DNA from: Chryseobacterium sp. SORGH_AS_0447
GTDB taxonomy: Bacteria; Bacteroidota; Bacteroidia; Flavobacteriales; Weeksellaceae
Length of the DNA: 64,000 nt
Assembly: GCF_030818695.1 (NCBI RefSeq)
Contig: NZ_JAUTAR010000001.1
Coordinates: 124,001-188,000, forward strand
Reading direction: 5' to 3'
In this document: positions 9,382 to 18,375 of the stretch, piece by piece
How the letters are laid out: each line of letters opens with the position of its first letter
Position numbering within the stretch: position 1 is the stretch's first letter
Made by a program: the position numbers and the translations under genes
Notes under the pieces: model-generated
Seen by the model: only the letters and a program-made list of their open reading frames with translations
What the model was told of the DNA's origin: nothing
The model's database searches: none

Positions 9382-9789
9382 ATGCTACACATCGATATAC
9401 ACAGCTTTTCCTATAAGAAAGGAGGAATCCCGAAAGATGAAACGGGAAACGGAGGTGGTTTTACCTTTGATTGCCGTGGAATACTGAACCCGGGAAGAGT
9501 GGAAGAATATAAGATACAGACAGGAAATGATATCGGTGTTCAGGAATACCTGGAAACTAAAACAGACATGCCTAAGTTTTTGGAATTAATTAAAAGCTTG
9601 ATATCTATCAACATCGACAATTACCTAGAAAGAGGTTTTGAAAACCTTCAGATCAACTTCGGATGCACGGGCGGGCAGCACCGATCGGTTTATTCTGCGA
9701 TTAAAATTGCCCATTTCATTGAAGAAAAATACGGCAACCAGGTAGAAATCAGCCTTCATCACGATGAACAGCACCAGCTTAATTCATAA
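9382..9789 (+). CDS. RapZ C-terminal-domain protein
   Basis: A 135-residue stand-alone version of the C-terminal domain of RapZ. In E. coli, RapZ binds glucosamine-6-phosphate and controls GlmS production through small RNAs. Seen: the signature FGCTGGQHRSVY, the FDCRGILNPGR segment, and no N-terminal P-loop kinase domain. The longer ORF begins at 9310 inside the palindromic repeat arm, so I start at MLHIDIHSFSYKKGG (9382). Its place between an AmgK-like kinase and a MurU-like transferase suggests it senses or handles a phosphorylated amino sugar. That role is inference. Confidence 0.88.
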   Translation: MLHIDIHSFSYKKGGIPKDETGNGGGFTFDCRGILNPGRVEEYKIQTGNDIGVQEYLETKTDMPKFLELIKSLISINIDNYLERGFENLQINFGCTGGQHRSVYSAIKIAHFIEEKYGNQVEISLHHDEQHQLNS

Positions 9790-9870
9790 ATGATAAATGA
9801 TAATTTATAAATGATTATTAACCATCTTGAAAATTATCAATCATAATTCATCACCTATCAATTATAGACT

Positions 9871-10584
9871 ATGAAGGCCCTTATTTTTGCAGCAGGAAAA
9901 GGAACCCGACTGAAACCCTTTACCGATCATCATCCGAAAGCACTGGCTAAGGTAAACGATATTCCTCTTCTGGAAAGAAATATCCGATATTTAAAAAATT
10001 TCGGTATAACCGATTTTGTCATTAATATTCATCATTTTGGAAATCAGATTGTTGATTTTTTAAAGCAAAACGATAACTTCGGGTGTAAAATAGAAATCTC
10101 AGACGAATCCGGGGAACTGCTGGAAACGGGAGGCGGCTTGATTTTTGCTAGAAAATTCCTCGATCATGGCGAAGATTTCCTGATCATGAATGCGGATATT
10201 CTTACCGACATCAACATTACTGATTTTGTAGAATACCACAAAAAGATAAAAGATTTTGCTACATTAGCCGTTTCGGATAGAGAGAGTTCCAGGAAGTTAC
10301 TTTTCAATGATGATTTGGTGCTGAGAGGCTGGCTGAATGTACAGACCGGTGAGCAGAGGCTTGCGGAATTCAACAAAGGCTTTAAGCCATTGGCCTTCAG
10401 CGGAGTGCACTGTATAAATCCTCTTATCTTTGAAAAAATAAAAAGAACAGGCAAATTTTCTGTGATGGAAGAGTATCTGGATCTGATGCACACGGAGCAT
10501 ATTCATGGTTTTGTGCATAACAGCATCCTGATCGACGTCGGAAGACCGGAATCCGTTACAGAGGCCGAAAAATATTTTAAATAA
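9871..10584 (+). CDS. MurU-like sugar-1-phosphate nucleotidyltransferase
   Basis: A 237-residue nucleotidyltransferase that would join a sugar-1-phosphate to a nucleotide. Seen: the N-terminal signature FAAGKGTRLKPFT, the PKAL segment, the ELLETGGGLIFA motif typical of MurU (N-acetylmuramate-1-phosphate uridylyltransferase) and the metal/substrate site MNADIL. The protein lacks a C-terminal hexapeptide-repeat domain, as MurU does. With the upstream kinase it forms the AmgK-MurU pair known to recycle MurNAc to UDP-MurNAc in Pseudomonas. The exact sugar is not proven; other NDP-sugar pyrophosphorylases share the fold. Confidence 0.85.
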   Translation: MKALIFAAGKGTRLKPFTDHHPKALAKVNDIPLLERNIRYLKNFGITDFVINIHHFGNQIVDFLKQNDNFGCKIEISDESGELLETGGGLIFARKFLDHGEDFLIMNADILTDINITDFVEYHKKIKDFATLAVSDRESSRKLLFNDDLVLRGWLNVQTGEQRLAEFNKGFKPLAFSGVHCINPLIFEKIKRTGKFSVMEEYLDLMHTEHIHGFVHNSILIDVGRPESVTEAEKYFK

Positions 10585-10590
10585 TTTGCA

Positions 10591-11343
10591 ATGGGAATGG
10601 AAGGAACACGGGATGAAAGCTTGATCAATCCTGAATTTGAAACAGACGATACCAGGCTGCACAACAGTTTACGGCAGAAGACATGGGATGAAACCGTAAC
10701 AAAGGACAGCTGGATGGTTTTCAAGGTGATGGCTGAATTTGTGGACGGCTATGAGAAGCTGGCTAAAATAGGACCTTGCGTTTCCATATTCGGGTCTGCG
10801 AGGCTACAGCCGGAAAGCAAATATTACGAAATGGCTGTTGAAATTGCAGAAAAAATTACCAAAATCGGTTTCGGGATCATTACCGGAGGCGGTCCGGGAA
10901 TTATGGAAGCCGGAAATAAAGGTGCTTTTAATGCTAAGGGAAAATCCATCGGACTCAATATCGATTTGCCCTTTGAGCAGCATTTCAATCCTTACATCAA
11001 TAAATCATATTCCATGAATTTCGATTATTTCTTTGTGAGAAAAGTGATGTTCGTGAAATACTCGCAGGGGTTTGTGGTAATGCCCGGAGGATTTGGCACA
11101 CTGGATGAACTTACGGAGGCCTTAACATTGATCCAGACCAATAAAATCGGGAAATTCCCTATCGTGCTGGTCGGTTCGGAATTCTGGAGCGGGCTGCTGG
11201 ACTGGTTTAAAGCGACACTGTTGAAAGAAAAGATGATTCACGAGGAAGATCTCGACCTATACCGTGTGGTAGATACGGCGGATGAAGCAGTAGCACACAT
11301 CAAAGCCTTTTACGATAAATATTCTGTGAATGTCAATTTCTAA
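10591..11343 (+). CDS. LOG-family protein (TIGR00730 type)
   Basis: A 250-residue Rossmann-fold protein of the LOG family, nucleotide 5'-monophosphate phosphoribohydrolases that release a base from ribose-5-phosphate (best known for cytokinin activation). Seen: FGSARL near the start of the fold, GGGPGIMEAGN, and the diagnostic PGGFGTLDELTE. The N-terminal 50 residues are an extension typical of the longer bacterial type. It starts 6 nt after the MurU-like gene, so is probably co-transcribed. The physiological nucleotide substrate is unknown. Confidence 0.9.
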   Translation: MGMEGTRDESLINPEFETDDTRLHNSLRQKTWDETVTKDSWMVFKVMAEFVDGYEKLAKIGPCVSIFGSARLQPESKYYEMAVEIAEKITKIGFGIITGGGPGIMEAGNKGAFNAKGKSIGLNIDLPFEQHFNPYINKSYSMNFDYFFVRKVMFVKYSQGFVVMPGGFGTLDELTEALTLIQTNKIGKFPIVLVGSEFWSGLLDWFKATLLKEKMIHEEDLDLYRVVDTADEAVAHIKAFYDKYSVNVNF

Positions 11344-11400
11344 TTGGCATATTATTTGTGATTTAAACAGACAACCATGAGTGCAAATTTATTTTTTAAG

Positions 11401-11871
11401 ATGAAAAAAATTTTATATATATCAGGAATTTTAACATTTTTTATGTTAATGAGTTTCACGTATGTAGACTTTTTCTCTTCAATGACCAAGGTGGATTATA
11501 TAGATGGAAGCAAAACATTGAAGTTCACTACAAAAATGAATACAAATCATATTTCTGATGCCATAAAAATCAACCCTAACACGGCAGGATTTGAAGCAGA
11601 AGTTAAAAAGTATGTAAATAACAATTTTGATGTGTACGTCAACGGAGTTCCCAAAACAATTACTTTCACGGGAAGTCAGGTAAGCGGAGAAACAGTATGG
11701 GTATATTTTGAAACGGGAGGCGTTTCGGACATCAATACCTTAAGAATAAAAAATACCATTCTTCTAAGCACTTTTCCCAAGCAGATTAACCTCGTTAATA
11801 TAGCTTATAAAGGAAGCCAGAAAACAATGAACTTCCAACGCGGAAAAGAGGTAAACGAAGTATCTTTTTAA
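11401..11871 (+). CDS. DUF6702-like secreted protein
   Basis: A 156-residue protein with a hydrophobic N-terminus (about residues 3-22), then a beta-rich domain. The pattern (an initial strand with IDGSKTLKFTTKM, a central NNFDVYVNGVPK, GETVWVYFE, and a late FPKQINLVNI) resembles the Bacteroidota family DUF6702, whose function is not known. An in-frame ATG at 11377 would add 8 residues; I prefer 11401 because MKKILYISG begins a normal signal sequence. Confidence 0.65.
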   Translation: MKKILYISGILTFFMLMSFTYVDFFSSMTKVDYIDGSKTLKFTTKMNTNHISDAIKINPNTAGFEAEVKKYVNNNFDVYVNGVPKTITFTGSQVSGETVWVYFETGGVSDINTLRIKNTILLSTFPKQINLVNIAYKGSQKTMNFQRGKEVNEVSF

Positions 11872-11892
11872 AGACCGTTTAAATTAGCTAAG

Positions 11893-11918
11893 ACCACTGC
11901 ATTTGCGGTGGTTTTTTT
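11893..11918 (+). terminator. Terminator after the DUF6702-like gene
   Basis: ACCACTGC/GCGGTGGT (one G-U pair) with loop ATTT, followed by a run of T, 21 nt after the stop codon. Confidence 0.8.
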
Positions 11919-12056
11919 ATGGTTGGCTTGAATACAATTAATGAGCTTACCAACAGTTTTGAGGCTAAAAGAAAGCCTTTTTATTGTTTTAGAGAATCAG
12001 TACCGGATGTAAAGCTATAATCAGTTTTAGTATGAATTAAACTACTTTTATAAAAC

Positions 12057-12086
12057 AGGAAGACTGCCGATACTGGCAGTCTTCCT
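12057..12086 (-). terminator. Hairpin downstream of the DUF5689 gene
   Basis: A perfect 12-bp stem (AGGAAGACTGCC/GGCAGTCTTCCT) with a 6-nt loop lies 21 nt past the stop of the minus-strand gene at 12108. The T-tract on the minus strand is short and interrupted. Confidence 0.65.
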
Positions 12087-12107
12087 ATTTTAAAATATTC
12101 AAACATC

Positions 12108-13502
12108 TTATTGAACCTGAATATTATCTAACTGAACGGTAGTGGTTACTCCACTTCCGTTTCCGGTGTATTCAAATAGAATAAATCCGTTACCTGTCAA
12201 TGAAGTCGGGAAGCTGTACATTCCGGCAGGCGTCAGCGTTCCGTAACCGCTTACAGGAGTCTGCGGGATATTGGTGAATGCCGATGTAATATCGTTCTTC
12301 GTAGCCTGGGTAATATCACCAAGCGGAGTATAATTGGTTGTGTAATATACTTTTAATGCATTACCATTCCAGAATCCAACATTAACATCGAATTTTAGGG
12401 TGTTTGCAGCGGTAAAGTCTACCGGAACTGCGAAATACGTCACATAAGGACCAGTTCCTGAGTTTGCTCCCAACTGAATGTATTTGTTGCTGTTGAAAGT
12501 CTTCAACTGCCAGTATCTGTTTCCTAAAAGCGCATCATTTACATATTTAGGAAATACTTCAAGGTTACTTGGTGTTGTCGGGTAGCTTTCAAAGTTTTCA
12601 AGGAAAGATCCTGAATACGTAATGGCTGTTCCCCCTTTTGGCGGCGTTGCATCTACTCTTGCTCCTTTGAAATTAATATCCTTGGTATTTCTAATCAGCA
12701 TCTGCCAGTTTGAATTGTAACGGCTTACCACAAAAGTAATATCTCCGTTTCCTGTAGGAAGCAATGAAGATCCTTCGGCAAAGAATCCTGAGTTTCTTAA
12801 GGTAACGGTGTTTCCGGAAGCATCCTCCAGAGTCCTGTCCGTATCGACACCCGCTCCGGCCACATAATCGATAAATGTTTTAGGATTAGGATAAATATCT
12901 CCAATCGCAAACTGAGCATTCGAAACTTTTACGAGAGTATTGATATATTGATCGTTTTTAGCAGCTGCCAGGTTTGGCAATTCCAAAGGCTTAAGAGTTG
13001 CCACTTCAAGACCGTTTCCATTACAAACTCCGGAAACATATCTGCTTAACAGCGATGCCGGAATTCTTCCGATAGAATAAGTAGGATCCACAGAACCGAT
13101 CTTTACGGTACCTCTGTCTAATCCTAGTCGAAGACCTTTTGCGTTAATTCTGATGTGCGCTCCTACCGGAAAGTCTGCGTAGTTGCTGGATCTGTCCACT
13201 TCAATCTGTAAACCGGCCGTCGGATTTTCAGGCTTATCCTGGAAAGAAATCGTTTTGTAGAAGTTTCCGTTCTCGTCTGAAGAAACTACATAACCGTCAA
13301 AAATCTGGTCATTTGAAATTAAGACATATCCTGTAGAAGGAGCCTGAGCTTTAAATGCCGCAAGCGTCATCGTAGGCGCAGCAAATTTATTTTCACATTT
13401 AATAGGCGGAGTTTCCCACTCGTCTTTCTGAACGCAAGATGTAATCGAAATTGCTGCAACCGCAACCCCTGTTACCAAACTTAAGTATTTCTTTATTGTC
13501 AT
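12108..13502 (-). CDS. DUF5689 surface lipoprotein
   Basis: A 464-residue lipoprotein: a signal peptide ends in the lipobox ITSC (Cys22), after which a DUF5689 domain covers about residues 40-285 and a C-terminal jelly-roll-like domain follows (about 295-464, starting SFLENFESYP). DUF5689 proteins commonly sit beside TonB receptors and secreted nucleases in flavobacteria. The gene starts 34 nt after the receptor stop, so both form one operon. A binding role, analogous to a SusD-type partner, is plausible but not established. Confidence 0.88.
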   Translation of the reverse strand: MTIKKYLSLVTGVAVAAISITSCVQKDEWETPPIKCENKFAAPTMTLAAFKAQAPSTGYVLISNDQIFDGYVVSSDENGNFYKTISFQDKPENPTAGLQIEVDRSSNYADFPVGAHIRINAKGLRLGLDRGTVKIGSVDPTYSIGRIPASLLSRYVSGVCNGNGLEVATLKPLELPNLAAAKNDQYINTLVKVSNAQFAIGDIYPNPKTFIDYVAGAGVDTDRTLEDASGNTVTLRNSGFFAEGSSLLPTGNGDITFVVSRYNSNWQMLIRNTKDINFKGARVDATPPKGGTAITYSGSFLENFESYPTTPSNLEVFPKYVNDALLGNRYWQLKTFNSNKYIQLGANSGTGPYVTYFAVPVDFTAANTLKFDVNVGFWNGNALKVYYTTNYTPLGDITQATKNDITSAFTNIPQTPVSGYGTLTPAGMYSFPTSLTGNGFILFEYTGNGSGVTTTVQLDNIQVQ

Positions 13503-13536
13503 TTTATAATTTTTAGAATAGTTAGCGTATTGATTG

Positions 13537-16410
13537 TTAGAATCTAAACTGTAAATTTACGAAATATGATCTTCCCTGTGTGTACCAATATTTAGGTGCA
13601 AACAAAGTATACTCTCTGCTCAAATCTTCTGCGAAGGTAGGATATACCGCATTTCTGGTCTGTTCGAAACCTCCTGTAATATATTTTCTGTTATTTAAAA
13701 TATTATTTACCGTTCCGGAAATCAGAACATAATACTTGCCGATCACCCATGATTTTCCTGCATTGGCATTCAGGAAGAATGACGATGGCAGCCTGTTCGG
13801 TTGAAGCACTCTTCTCAAATCAGCTTCCGTTAGTCCGGTGTACGGGGTTCCTGTAACGTCGTTCTGAACAAATGATTCTGTTCGTACCAATGCGGCAGGA
13901 TCCAGATAATTGTCATCAAAATAGTTCCAGTTAGCTCCTACCCACCAGTATTTAGGATTGTTGTAACGGAATCCTACAGAGTAAGCCTGCTGAGGAGTTC
14001 CTCCCTGGCGGTAATTGGTGATATACGCTTTACCAAGGTCGATGTACGGAAGGCCATTTGCGAATACACCAACCGCATCTGAAGCGAAATAGGTTCTCGG
14101 ATCATTTTTATAGGTATACTGTCCGATACTTGCCAGACCCTGTAAAGATAATGTCGGCATTACTTTTACATCTACCCCTAGCTCAACGCCCATATTCCTT
14201 TTCTTAACATCTGTCATTACCTGGGAAACAAAAGCACTCTGAACATTAGTCTGGTTACCGTCCGCATCTACGCTTTTCAACGGAATACCATCTGCAAAGA
14301 ATCGCTGAACAGTTGTTTCATTATCTGTATCAACCAAGTATCCTGTTAATCTCAATTTCAGGAATGGAGAAGAAATAACATAGCTAAGGTCATTGGCATT
14401 TACCGTCATGCTTTTTACATTCGGTGCCACAGATCCGTTTACTCTAGGATTTACGAATAAATCTTCGAGATAAGGTGCCTGGTTATAGTATGCTCCATTG
14501 TATAAAAAGAAGTTTCTACCATTCAATCGGTATACGATCTGTCCTTTCAGACCATAGTTCCAATAGTTGTAGTCAGCTCCTTTTCCGAATGAATCTTTAT
14601 ACAAATAATGATTGAATAATCCTTCTCTGTTAGAAGTTGAATAGCCCGCCAAGGCAGATACAAATACATCAAAAGCCCCTGTAGTAAATCGTACGCCTGG
14701 GTTCACTTTTACCTCCTGTCTTCTGAAAATATAGTCGTAGGTCATTTTATCCCCTACTTTTTTCGTTACATTTTCTTCACCCTGATTGTATAAACCGGAT
14801 TTTCCAGGTTGGTTGGTCGCTGCAAAAGGATCTCTGTTCAATACGAAGTCAGCTCCTAGGAGATCATTGACCTCTCTATACTGTTCAGAACGGTAATTCT
14901 GGTAAGATACATTTAATAAGAATTTCGTATTGTCGCTGAAATTATGTATAAAATGGGTTGCTGCATTCCAGATCTTATCATCGCTTACATCATTTACCAG
15001 ATAATACAATGCTCTTTTTCCAGTTTGCCCATAATAGTTTCCAGCGGCCTGCTGCATATTTCTACGATATAATCTGTCCCAGTTAAGCTGGGTAAAATTA
15101 GGATCGTTTGAGGTCCATCCGTTCATTGCTGCCTGAAAAGCCTGCTGCGCTGTTGTTCCATCTACTCCCTGAGGAGGGGTTACTGATGCATTAGGATCTA
15201 AGAAATCATAATAGCTTGGTAAGTTTCTGTAATATGTTGGTGACGGATTCTGAACATTCTGCCAGTCTAAACGGGAACCTTTATCCTTTCCGAACTGATA
15301 GGAAACGGAAGTCCAAAGACTGCTGTTTTTATTAATTTTCCAGAAATCCTGAATTTGAAAGATCGGTTGGAAGCCTTTCCTTACTCTTTCACTTCTCTGC
15401 TCTCCATCCTGGTATCCCCAATAGGAATTATAATGTACCCCTCGGTAATCGTATACCTCCTGTGTACTTGGGCTGGCAGTAGATCTTCTGTATGGTGCAC
15501 CGATAAAGTTGAAAGTCATCGAATGCTTATCATTAAACTTCTTCTCGATTCCCAGATACGCTCCGTAAGCGTCATAGAATGTTCCTTCCTGGATACCTTC
15601 TTGTGCCCATCTTCTGGCCCCCATTGCCGTAAATGCCCATCCGCTCTTACTCATTCCTGAGCTGTATCGCAAAGAGGTTCTGTTTCTGTAGTTTCTGTTG
15701 GTTAAAGACTGGGTAAACTGAAATCCTTTTCTGTATTCGCTCGCCTTTGTGTTCTTATAAACTACGGAGCTGTTCCCACCGAAAGCATATTCGGATGGCG
15801 AATGGTTTGCAGAGATCTCAGGATATCTTGTGATCTCATTAAGACCACCCCAATTTCCAAAATCGACATTACCGTTATCAGACTTGATCATCGAAACCCC
15901 GTTTAACATCGTTTCTCCGAATCTTCCATCGATTCCTCTTGGGCGGAACCAATAAAATCCTAAATCAAACGCTGCGATTCTGCTGAAAATATCCTGGGAC
16001 GACTGTAGTAAGCCTACCGTAGAAGCTTGTCCGCTGTTGCTGTCTTCATCATCACCATCACTGTCAATAATCGCTAAACCCTGGTCCGCGCTTGTAAGTG
16101 CAGAATATAGGGTAATAACCCCTAAATCCTTTTTCTTCTCATTGTCCATCACATCAAACTCCATTACTTTGGTTTCGTAATTGGGTTTTGTAATCACAAT
16201 TTGGTAATGCCCCGGCTTCAGGTCTACAAACTGGAAGTATCCGATTTTGTCAGCCGTTACATCATTGTCATTCCCTTTCAGATCTACTTCTGCCCTTTCA
16301 ACAGGCTTTCCTTCGCCATCCTTCAGATACGCAGAGACAGTAGTCTGTGCAAAATAGTATGACGCTGGAAGTAAAGTAAATAAAGAGACTAATGATAGTT
16401 TTTTAATCAT
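13537..16410 (-). CDS. TonB-dependent receptor with carboxypeptidase-like N-terminal domain
   Basis: A 957-residue outer-membrane receptor. A signal peptide (about 1-22) is followed by a carboxypeptidase-regulatory-like beta domain (about 24-105, AYLKDGEGKPVERAEVDLKG), an acidic linker (DSDGDDEDSNS), a plug with FRPRGIDGRFGETMLNGVSM, and a long barrel ending NLQFRF. It is first in an operon with the DUF5689 lipoprotein and divergent from a secreted endonuclease, an arrangement suggesting uptake of nuclease products or of phosphate or metal released from them. The substrate is inferred only from context. Confidence 0.93.
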   Translation of the reverse strand: MIKKLSLVSLFTLLPASYYFAQTTVSAYLKDGEGKPVERAEVDLKGNDNDVTADKIGYFQFVDLKPGHYQIVITKPNYETKVMEFDVMDNEKKKDLGVITLYSALTSADQGLAIIDSDGDDEDSNSGQASTVGLLQSSQDIFSRIAAFDLGFYWFRPRGIDGRFGETMLNGVSMIKSDNGNVDFGNWGGLNEITRYPEISANHSPSEYAFGGNSSVVYKNTKASEYRKGFQFTQSLTNRNYRNRTSLRYSSGMSKSGWAFTAMGARRWAQEGIQEGTFYDAYGAYLGIEKKFNDKHSMTFNFIGAPYRRSTASPSTQEVYDYRGVHYNSYWGYQDGEQRSERVRKGFQPIFQIQDFWKINKNSSLWTSVSYQFGKDKGSRLDWQNVQNPSPTYYRNLPSYYDFLDPNASVTPPQGVDGTTAQQAFQAAMNGWTSNDPNFTQLNWDRLYRRNMQQAAGNYYGQTGKRALYYLVNDVSDDKIWNAATHFIHNFSDNTKFLLNVSYQNYRSEQYREVNDLLGADFVLNRDPFAATNQPGKSGLYNQGEENVTKKVGDKMTYDYIFRRQEVKVNPGVRFTTGAFDVFVSALAGYSTSNREGLFNHYLYKDSFGKGADYNYWNYGLKGQIVYRLNGRNFFLYNGAYYNQAPYLEDLFVNPRVNGSVAPNVKSMTVNANDLSYVISSPFLKLRLTGYLVDTDNETTVQRFFADGIPLKSVDADGNQTNVQSAFVSQVMTDVKKRNMGVELGVDVKVMPTLSLQGLASIGQYTYKNDPRTYFASDAVGVFANGLPYIDLGKAYITNYRQGGTPQQAYSVGFRYNNPKYWWVGANWNYFDDNYLDPAALVRTESFVQNDVTGTPYTGLTEADLRRVLQPNRLPSSFFLNANAGKSWVIGKYYVLISGTVNNILNNRKYITGGFEQTRNAVYPTFAEDLSREYTLFAPKYWYTQGRSYFVNLQFRF

Positions 16411-16473
16411 GAGTATATTTATTTTTTTAAATACTTTTCTTGTTAATTCTCAACAGTTTAAAAGTTGGGGCGA

Positions 16474-16481
16474 CAAATTTA
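16474..16481 (-). promoter_or_regulatory. -7 element of the receptor/DUF5689 operon
   Basis: TAAATTTG on the minus strand matches TAnnTTTG and lies about 64 nt upstream of the receptor ATG. Confidence 0.5.
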
Positions 16482-16620
16482 GTCAAAATTTACAACTAAT
16501 AATCTTTTTAAGGTTATTTTTTCTTAACATTGCAAACTTTTAAGAATCATTATAGATAAAAAACAGGAATACCATAATTTAAATTTACAAATATTTAAAA
16601 TGGGGTCAATTAAAAAAAAG

Positions 16621-16628
16621 TAAATTTG
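16621..16628 (+). promoter_or_regulatory. -7 element of the endonuclease gene
   Basis: TAAATTTG matches TAnnTTTG, 33 nt before the ATG at 16662. Together with the minus-strand element at 16474 it defines a divergent promoter region. No convincing -33 TTG was seen. Confidence 0.5.
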
Positions 16629-16661
16629 CAGATTAAATAATATTAATACAACTCTAAGAAA

Positions 16662-17852
16662 ATGAAGAAATTTTTGAGTTTTTTTGCCATCATTTTTGCG
16701 GTTATGGCATTTTCACAACAACAGGGAAAACTGAGGAAGGTAGCAACTGTAGGGTTTTTAAATGTTGAAAACCTTTGGGACACGATTCGTTCAGCAGATT
16801 ATATAGATGGGACCAAAGATATCAGAAATCCTGCTTTCCACAGAAGCATACCGGTGGATTCGGTAAAATTTCTGGAGGCTGAGAAATACGACGGCCCGTG
16901 GAGCGACGGTGCCCTGATCGGCAAAAAAGCGGTGCGCTACCAAAGTGGTGCTGATGAATTTACTCCGAAAAGCGCGAAAAACTACAATACAAGAGTTTAT
17001 AAAGCAAAACTAGCCAACGAAGCCAAAGTAATTTCCGAACTGGGAGCTCAGTATACGAAAACAGCTCCGGCAGTGGTTGGTCTTATCGAAGTGGAAAACA
17101 GACAGGTGATCCAGGACCTCATCAATGAACCGGCCTTAAAAAAATACGATTACGGAATCATTCATTACAATTCTTACGACTACAGAGGAATTGATGTCGC
17201 TTTGATTTACCAGAAAAGAAGATTTACTCCTACCAACTCCCTGAAAAAAGAACTGAAAGTTTTCGGTGACGACGGCAGAAGAGAATACACTCGGGATATT
17301 TTGGTGGTAACCGGATTTCTGGATAATGAGAAAGTCGCTTTCTTTATGAATCACTGGCCATCCAGAAGAGGAGGTGAAGCAGCTTCTCTGCCCAAAAGAA
17401 ATGCAGCTGCAGCTTTATTGAAACAGCAGATGGACAGCGTAAGAGCAGCAGATCCTTCAACAAAATTGTTTGCGATGGGTGACTTCAATGATGACCCGGT
17501 AAGTTCCAGTTTAAAAAACTACCTTAAGGCACAACCGAGCCCGAAAGACCTTAGCGACGCCAATCCTTACTTAAACCTGATGTATCCTTTATATAAGAAA
17601 GGAGTTGCTTCACTGGCTTATCAGGATGCACCGAACTTGTTTGACCAGATTATCGTTTCCAAAAACTTAATCTCGGATCAGGTAACGAAAGATTACTCCG
17701 TATACAAAGCTGAAATTTTTGCACCCCCTTATCTGGTGAACAAAGAAGGAAATTATAAAGGGTATCCTTTCAGATCCTGGAATGGGGATCAGTTTACAGG
17801 AGGATACAGCGACCACTTTCCTGCGTTTGTTGTTCTTCAGAAAGAACCATAA
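16662..17852 (+). CDS. Secreted endonuclease/exonuclease/phosphatase-family protein
   Basis: A 396-residue secreted member of the EEP (DNase I-like) superfamily, likely hydrolysing phosphodiester bonds. Seen: a signal peptide (1-18, ending AFSQ), then the EEP motifs in order: GFLNVENLWD (metal ligands N34, E36), GLIEVEN, YDYRGIDVALIY, NHWPSRRGG (catalytic His), GDFNDDP and SDHFP (catalytic Asp-His). All catalytic residues are present. Divergent from a TonB receptor/DUF5689 operon, it probably supplies that system with products. DNA or RNA as substrate cannot be decided from sequence. Confidence 0.92.
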   Translation: MKKFLSFFAIIFAVMAFSQQQGKLRKVATVGFLNVENLWDTIRSADYIDGTKDIRNPAFHRSIPVDSVKFLEAEKYDGPWSDGALIGKKAVRYQSGADEFTPKSAKNYNTRVYKAKLANEAKVISELGAQYTKTAPAVVGLIEVENRQVIQDLINEPALKKYDYGIIHYNSYDYRGIDVALIYQKRRFTPTNSLKKELKVFGDDGRREYTRDILVVTGFLDNEKVAFFMNHWPSRRGGEAASLPKRNAAAALLKQQMDSVRAADPSTKLFAMGDFNDDPVSSSLKNYLKAQPSPKDLSDANPYLNLMYPLYKKGVASLAYQDAPNLFDQIIVSKNLISDQVTKDYSVYKAEIFAPPYLVNKEGNYKGYPFRSWNGDQFTGGYSDHFPAFVVLQKEP

Positions 17853-17859
17853 AGTTTAA

Positions 17860-17886
17860 GGCACTCCTTTTGAGTGTCTTTTTTTT
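17860..17886 (+). terminator. Terminator after the endonuclease
   Basis: GGCACTC/GAGTGTC with a short loop followed by a long T-run, 8 nt after the stop codon and just ahead of the next gene. Confidence 0.8.
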
Positions 17887-17899
17887 ATAACTTACGGAT

Positions 17900-18322
17900 A
17901 TGAAAAATATAATCGCCCTTTTGATAATTTCTTTATGTACTTTCAGCTGTTCCGCACAGACGCCTTCTGCAAGCGATAAAGAAAAGAACGAAATGAAACC
18001 TTCCAAAAATGAAGACGGAGAATGGGATCTTACGGTAATTGACACCCAGTTCGATTATTTTATGAACGCCATAGCCAAACCGATCAGCCAGTATACAGAA
18101 TCTTATTTGAAGAACAGAAATACCCAGCTCGTAGCAGAATGGAATTCCTATTATTTTTCCGGACGGTACCGGAATGTGATCGAATCATCCATTGATTATG
18201 ACCCTAAAGAAAAATACGGGTTAAAATTTGAATACAAGTTGTATCAGGTTTTCGCGTATGTTAACTGGCGTTATGGATTGAGGATGAACGGGCTTTCCGG
18301 AAGTGATACGACAAGGTTTTAA
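17900..18322 (+). CDS. DUF6146 lipoprotein
   Basis: A 140-residue protein with a signal peptide ending in lipobox-like TFSC (Cys17) followed by SAQTP. The C-terminal 90 residues (VIDTQFDYFMNAIAKP, AEWNSYYFSGRYRNVIE, YDPKEKYGLKFEYKLYQVF) match the Bacteroidota family DUF6146, of unknown function. It is convergent with the superoxide dismutase gene and shares a bidirectional terminator with it. Confidence 0.8.
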   Translation: MKNIIALLIISLCTFSCSAQTPSASDKEKNEMKPSKNEDGEWDLTVIDTQFDYFMNAIAKPISQYTESYLKNRNTQLVAEWNSYYFSGRYRNVIESSIDYDPKEKYGLKFEYKLYQVFAYVNWRYGLRMNGLSGSDTTRF

Positions 18323-18360
18323 CTAAAAAAGGTTCAGCGCAATGCTGAACCTTTTTAGTT
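18321..18360. terminator. Bidirectional terminator
   Basis: A long near-perfect stem (AACTAAAAAAGGTTCAGC / GCTGAACCTTTTTAGTT) with a 5-nt loop lies between two convergent genes and has A- and T-tracts on its two sides. Confidence 0.88.
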
Positions 18361-18375
18361 TTAAACAGTAAAAAA

